A DNA stretch of 64,000 bases from Phaeosaccion multiseriatum. Its lineage: Eukaryota > Ochrophyta, other classes. Below, piece by piece: positions 62,881 to 64,000 of this stretch (positions are counted from its first letter, which is position 1; the number at the start of each line of letters is the position of its first letter). Below the pieces are notes generated by a model. It was not told the origin of the DNA. It ran no database searches and was given only the letters and a program-made list of their open reading frames with translations. A program made the translations under genes and the position numbers. Location of the stretch: positions 744,001-808,000 of the forward strand of contig OZ218961.1 of assembly GCA_965112735.1 (NCBI GenBank), read 5' to 3'.

Positions 62881-63725
62881 AGGGGGGCTGGGCCCTGTAG
62901 CAGCCGCAGCGGCAGGGAGGGCATCGATGGACGATCCCAAGCACGCCCACTTGGCAGCCCACCCAGGCATTTCATTGACTTAACTTAAATGCCCCACCGG
63001 GGGCAGGGGGGGAGGCAGCCAGTGGTTGTGTGTGTGACCAACTTTTGAGGAGGAGGAGAGGTGGGTAGGCGAAGGGCGAGGGGAGGCATGGGGAGTGCGA
63101 GAGGGGGGCGAGGAGTAGCTAGCTAGGGACGGGCGGTGGAAGAGGCGGGGGGGGGGCACCAGCAGGGTCAGGATGCAGGTCCGGTGTTACCGCCTGCGGG
63201 GAGGGGGGGGAGGGGAGGGGACGGGCTGCTGTAGCATAGGGGGGGGAGGGGAAAGAACACACTCAATTGAGATCCAACTGGCGGCACTAGAGACCCAACT
63301 AGCTGTGCCTTTGTTAGCTACTAGTGATATTGAAGAATCGTGTCGGATAGCCGAACCGCATTGGAGGATGGCAGTGGACAGGCGCGGGGAGGGAGGGAGG
63401 GAGGAGGAGGAGGAGGCGGACTGCAGAGTGCGAGGACGAGGGGCCCGAGAAAGTGTGTATGTATTGGTACGTATTGTACAATCTTGAAAGTCGTGTGCGT
63501 GACTTGCCGCCTTGAAGTTGTGAGGCAGTGACGCTTCTTTCTTCCTTTACAAATGAAAGTAATACAGTACTAGTACTAGTAGAAAGGTAAGAGATACTCG
63601 GAAGAGCGTTTCCTCCGCCAGTAGCAACCCCCGTGGCCCTCCTCCTTACCCCTGGACTGGAGAGACCAGGCCAGCCCCATCACCACGCTCAGCCACACTC
63701 CCCATCTTCGCCCCCCCCCAAGCAA
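62881..63725. other. Intergenic region downstream of the kinesin-like gene
   Basis: Purine-rich, with G runs near 63010-63260, one GATGGCAGTGGAC word near 63367 and an ACTAGT run near 63570-63580. On the minus strand GTAAGG follows an open stretch coding GVWLSVVMGLAWSLQSR at about 63700-63645, which could be an exon end of an edge gene. Otherwise nothing coding is supported. Confidence 0.4.
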
Positions 63726-63739
63726 AGTGTACAGCTACA

Positions 63740-63991
63740 TCATCGGCCAAAACTACCACCGCCTCCTAGTGTTGCTGCTACTGCTACCAATGCTGCTGCG
63801 GTATCACCAACTGCTACTGTTACTGCTGCGGATGCGGTATCACCCACTGCTACTGTTGGTGCTGCTGCTGCGGTATCACCAACTGCTACTGTTGCTGGTG
63901 CTGACCTTGGAGGCCTGACAACTGCCGCCTGTGCCCCTCCACAGCCACCGGTCCGCTCTACAATGTCAAGGGTGTGGGTGTCAGGACTCAA
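63740..63991 (-). other. Possible partial coding region with three AVGDTA elements
   Basis: Three GTATCACCMAC cores near 63802, 63838 and 63877 sit 36-39 bp apart inside CTG/ACTG-rich sequence. The minus frame (ATVAVGDTAAAAPTVAVGDT and so on) is open for 83 codons, and the matching plus frame (AVSPTATV repeats) is open too, so strand and coding status cannot be settled. It may belong to a gene continuing beyond 64000. Confidence 0.35.
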
Positions 63992-64000
63992 GCGTGTCAG

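Overview
The window is nuclear DNA from a unicellular eukaryote with GT-AG introns, a high GC content and an extreme load of simple repeats. Gene content (TFIIS, PIG-B, a CLC channel, methylcrotonyl-CoA carboxylase, dimethylargininase, the large TFIIIC subunit, a kinesin relative and a Ty1/copia fragment) fits a protist or alga. I cannot name the organism.

Layout. 1-2976 (+): 3' part of the elongation factor TFIIS. 4342-9044 (-): PIG-B, the third GPI-anchor mannosyltransferase. 9423-11810 (-): a very acidic low-complexity protein. 12578-12984: 51-bp minisatellite. 12979-18637 (-): CLC chloride channel/exchanger. 19120-20420: scrambled Ty1/copia fragment ending in a complete LTR. 21083-26553 (-): biotin-carrying subunit of methylcrotonyl-CoA carboxylase, divergent from dimethylargininase at 26690-27574 (+). 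27811-34939 (-): membrane or secretory protein with FN3-like and PA domains. 35038-35598: long inverted repeat. 36408-41026 (-): secreted protein with three Cys-rich modules. 42504-57917 (+): TFIIIC large subunit in 22 exons. 58936-62880 (+): kinesin-like gene with a deleted motor core. The right edge has a cluster of the dispersed element described below.

I built the gene models by hand from splice sites. Phases close exactly in PIG-B, CLC, the carboxylase, the FN3/PA gene, the Cys-rich gene and the TFIIIC gene. One intron of the kinesin-like gene could not be closed.

The most unusual feature is a short dispersed sequence, core GTAYCACCAACTGC, usually embedded in CTG/CAG tracts. About 33 copies occur on both strands, in exons, introns and intergenic DNA. 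In exons it is read in three frames only (QLVIQ, AVGDTA, AVSPTA). In introns it often lies near splice sites. Other short words (GATGGCAGTGGATGG, AGAGGCATAYGG, GGTGTCAGGA, CAGTTTCAGTTTT) recur near intron ends in unrelated genes, so the introns look partly assembled from shared cassettes.
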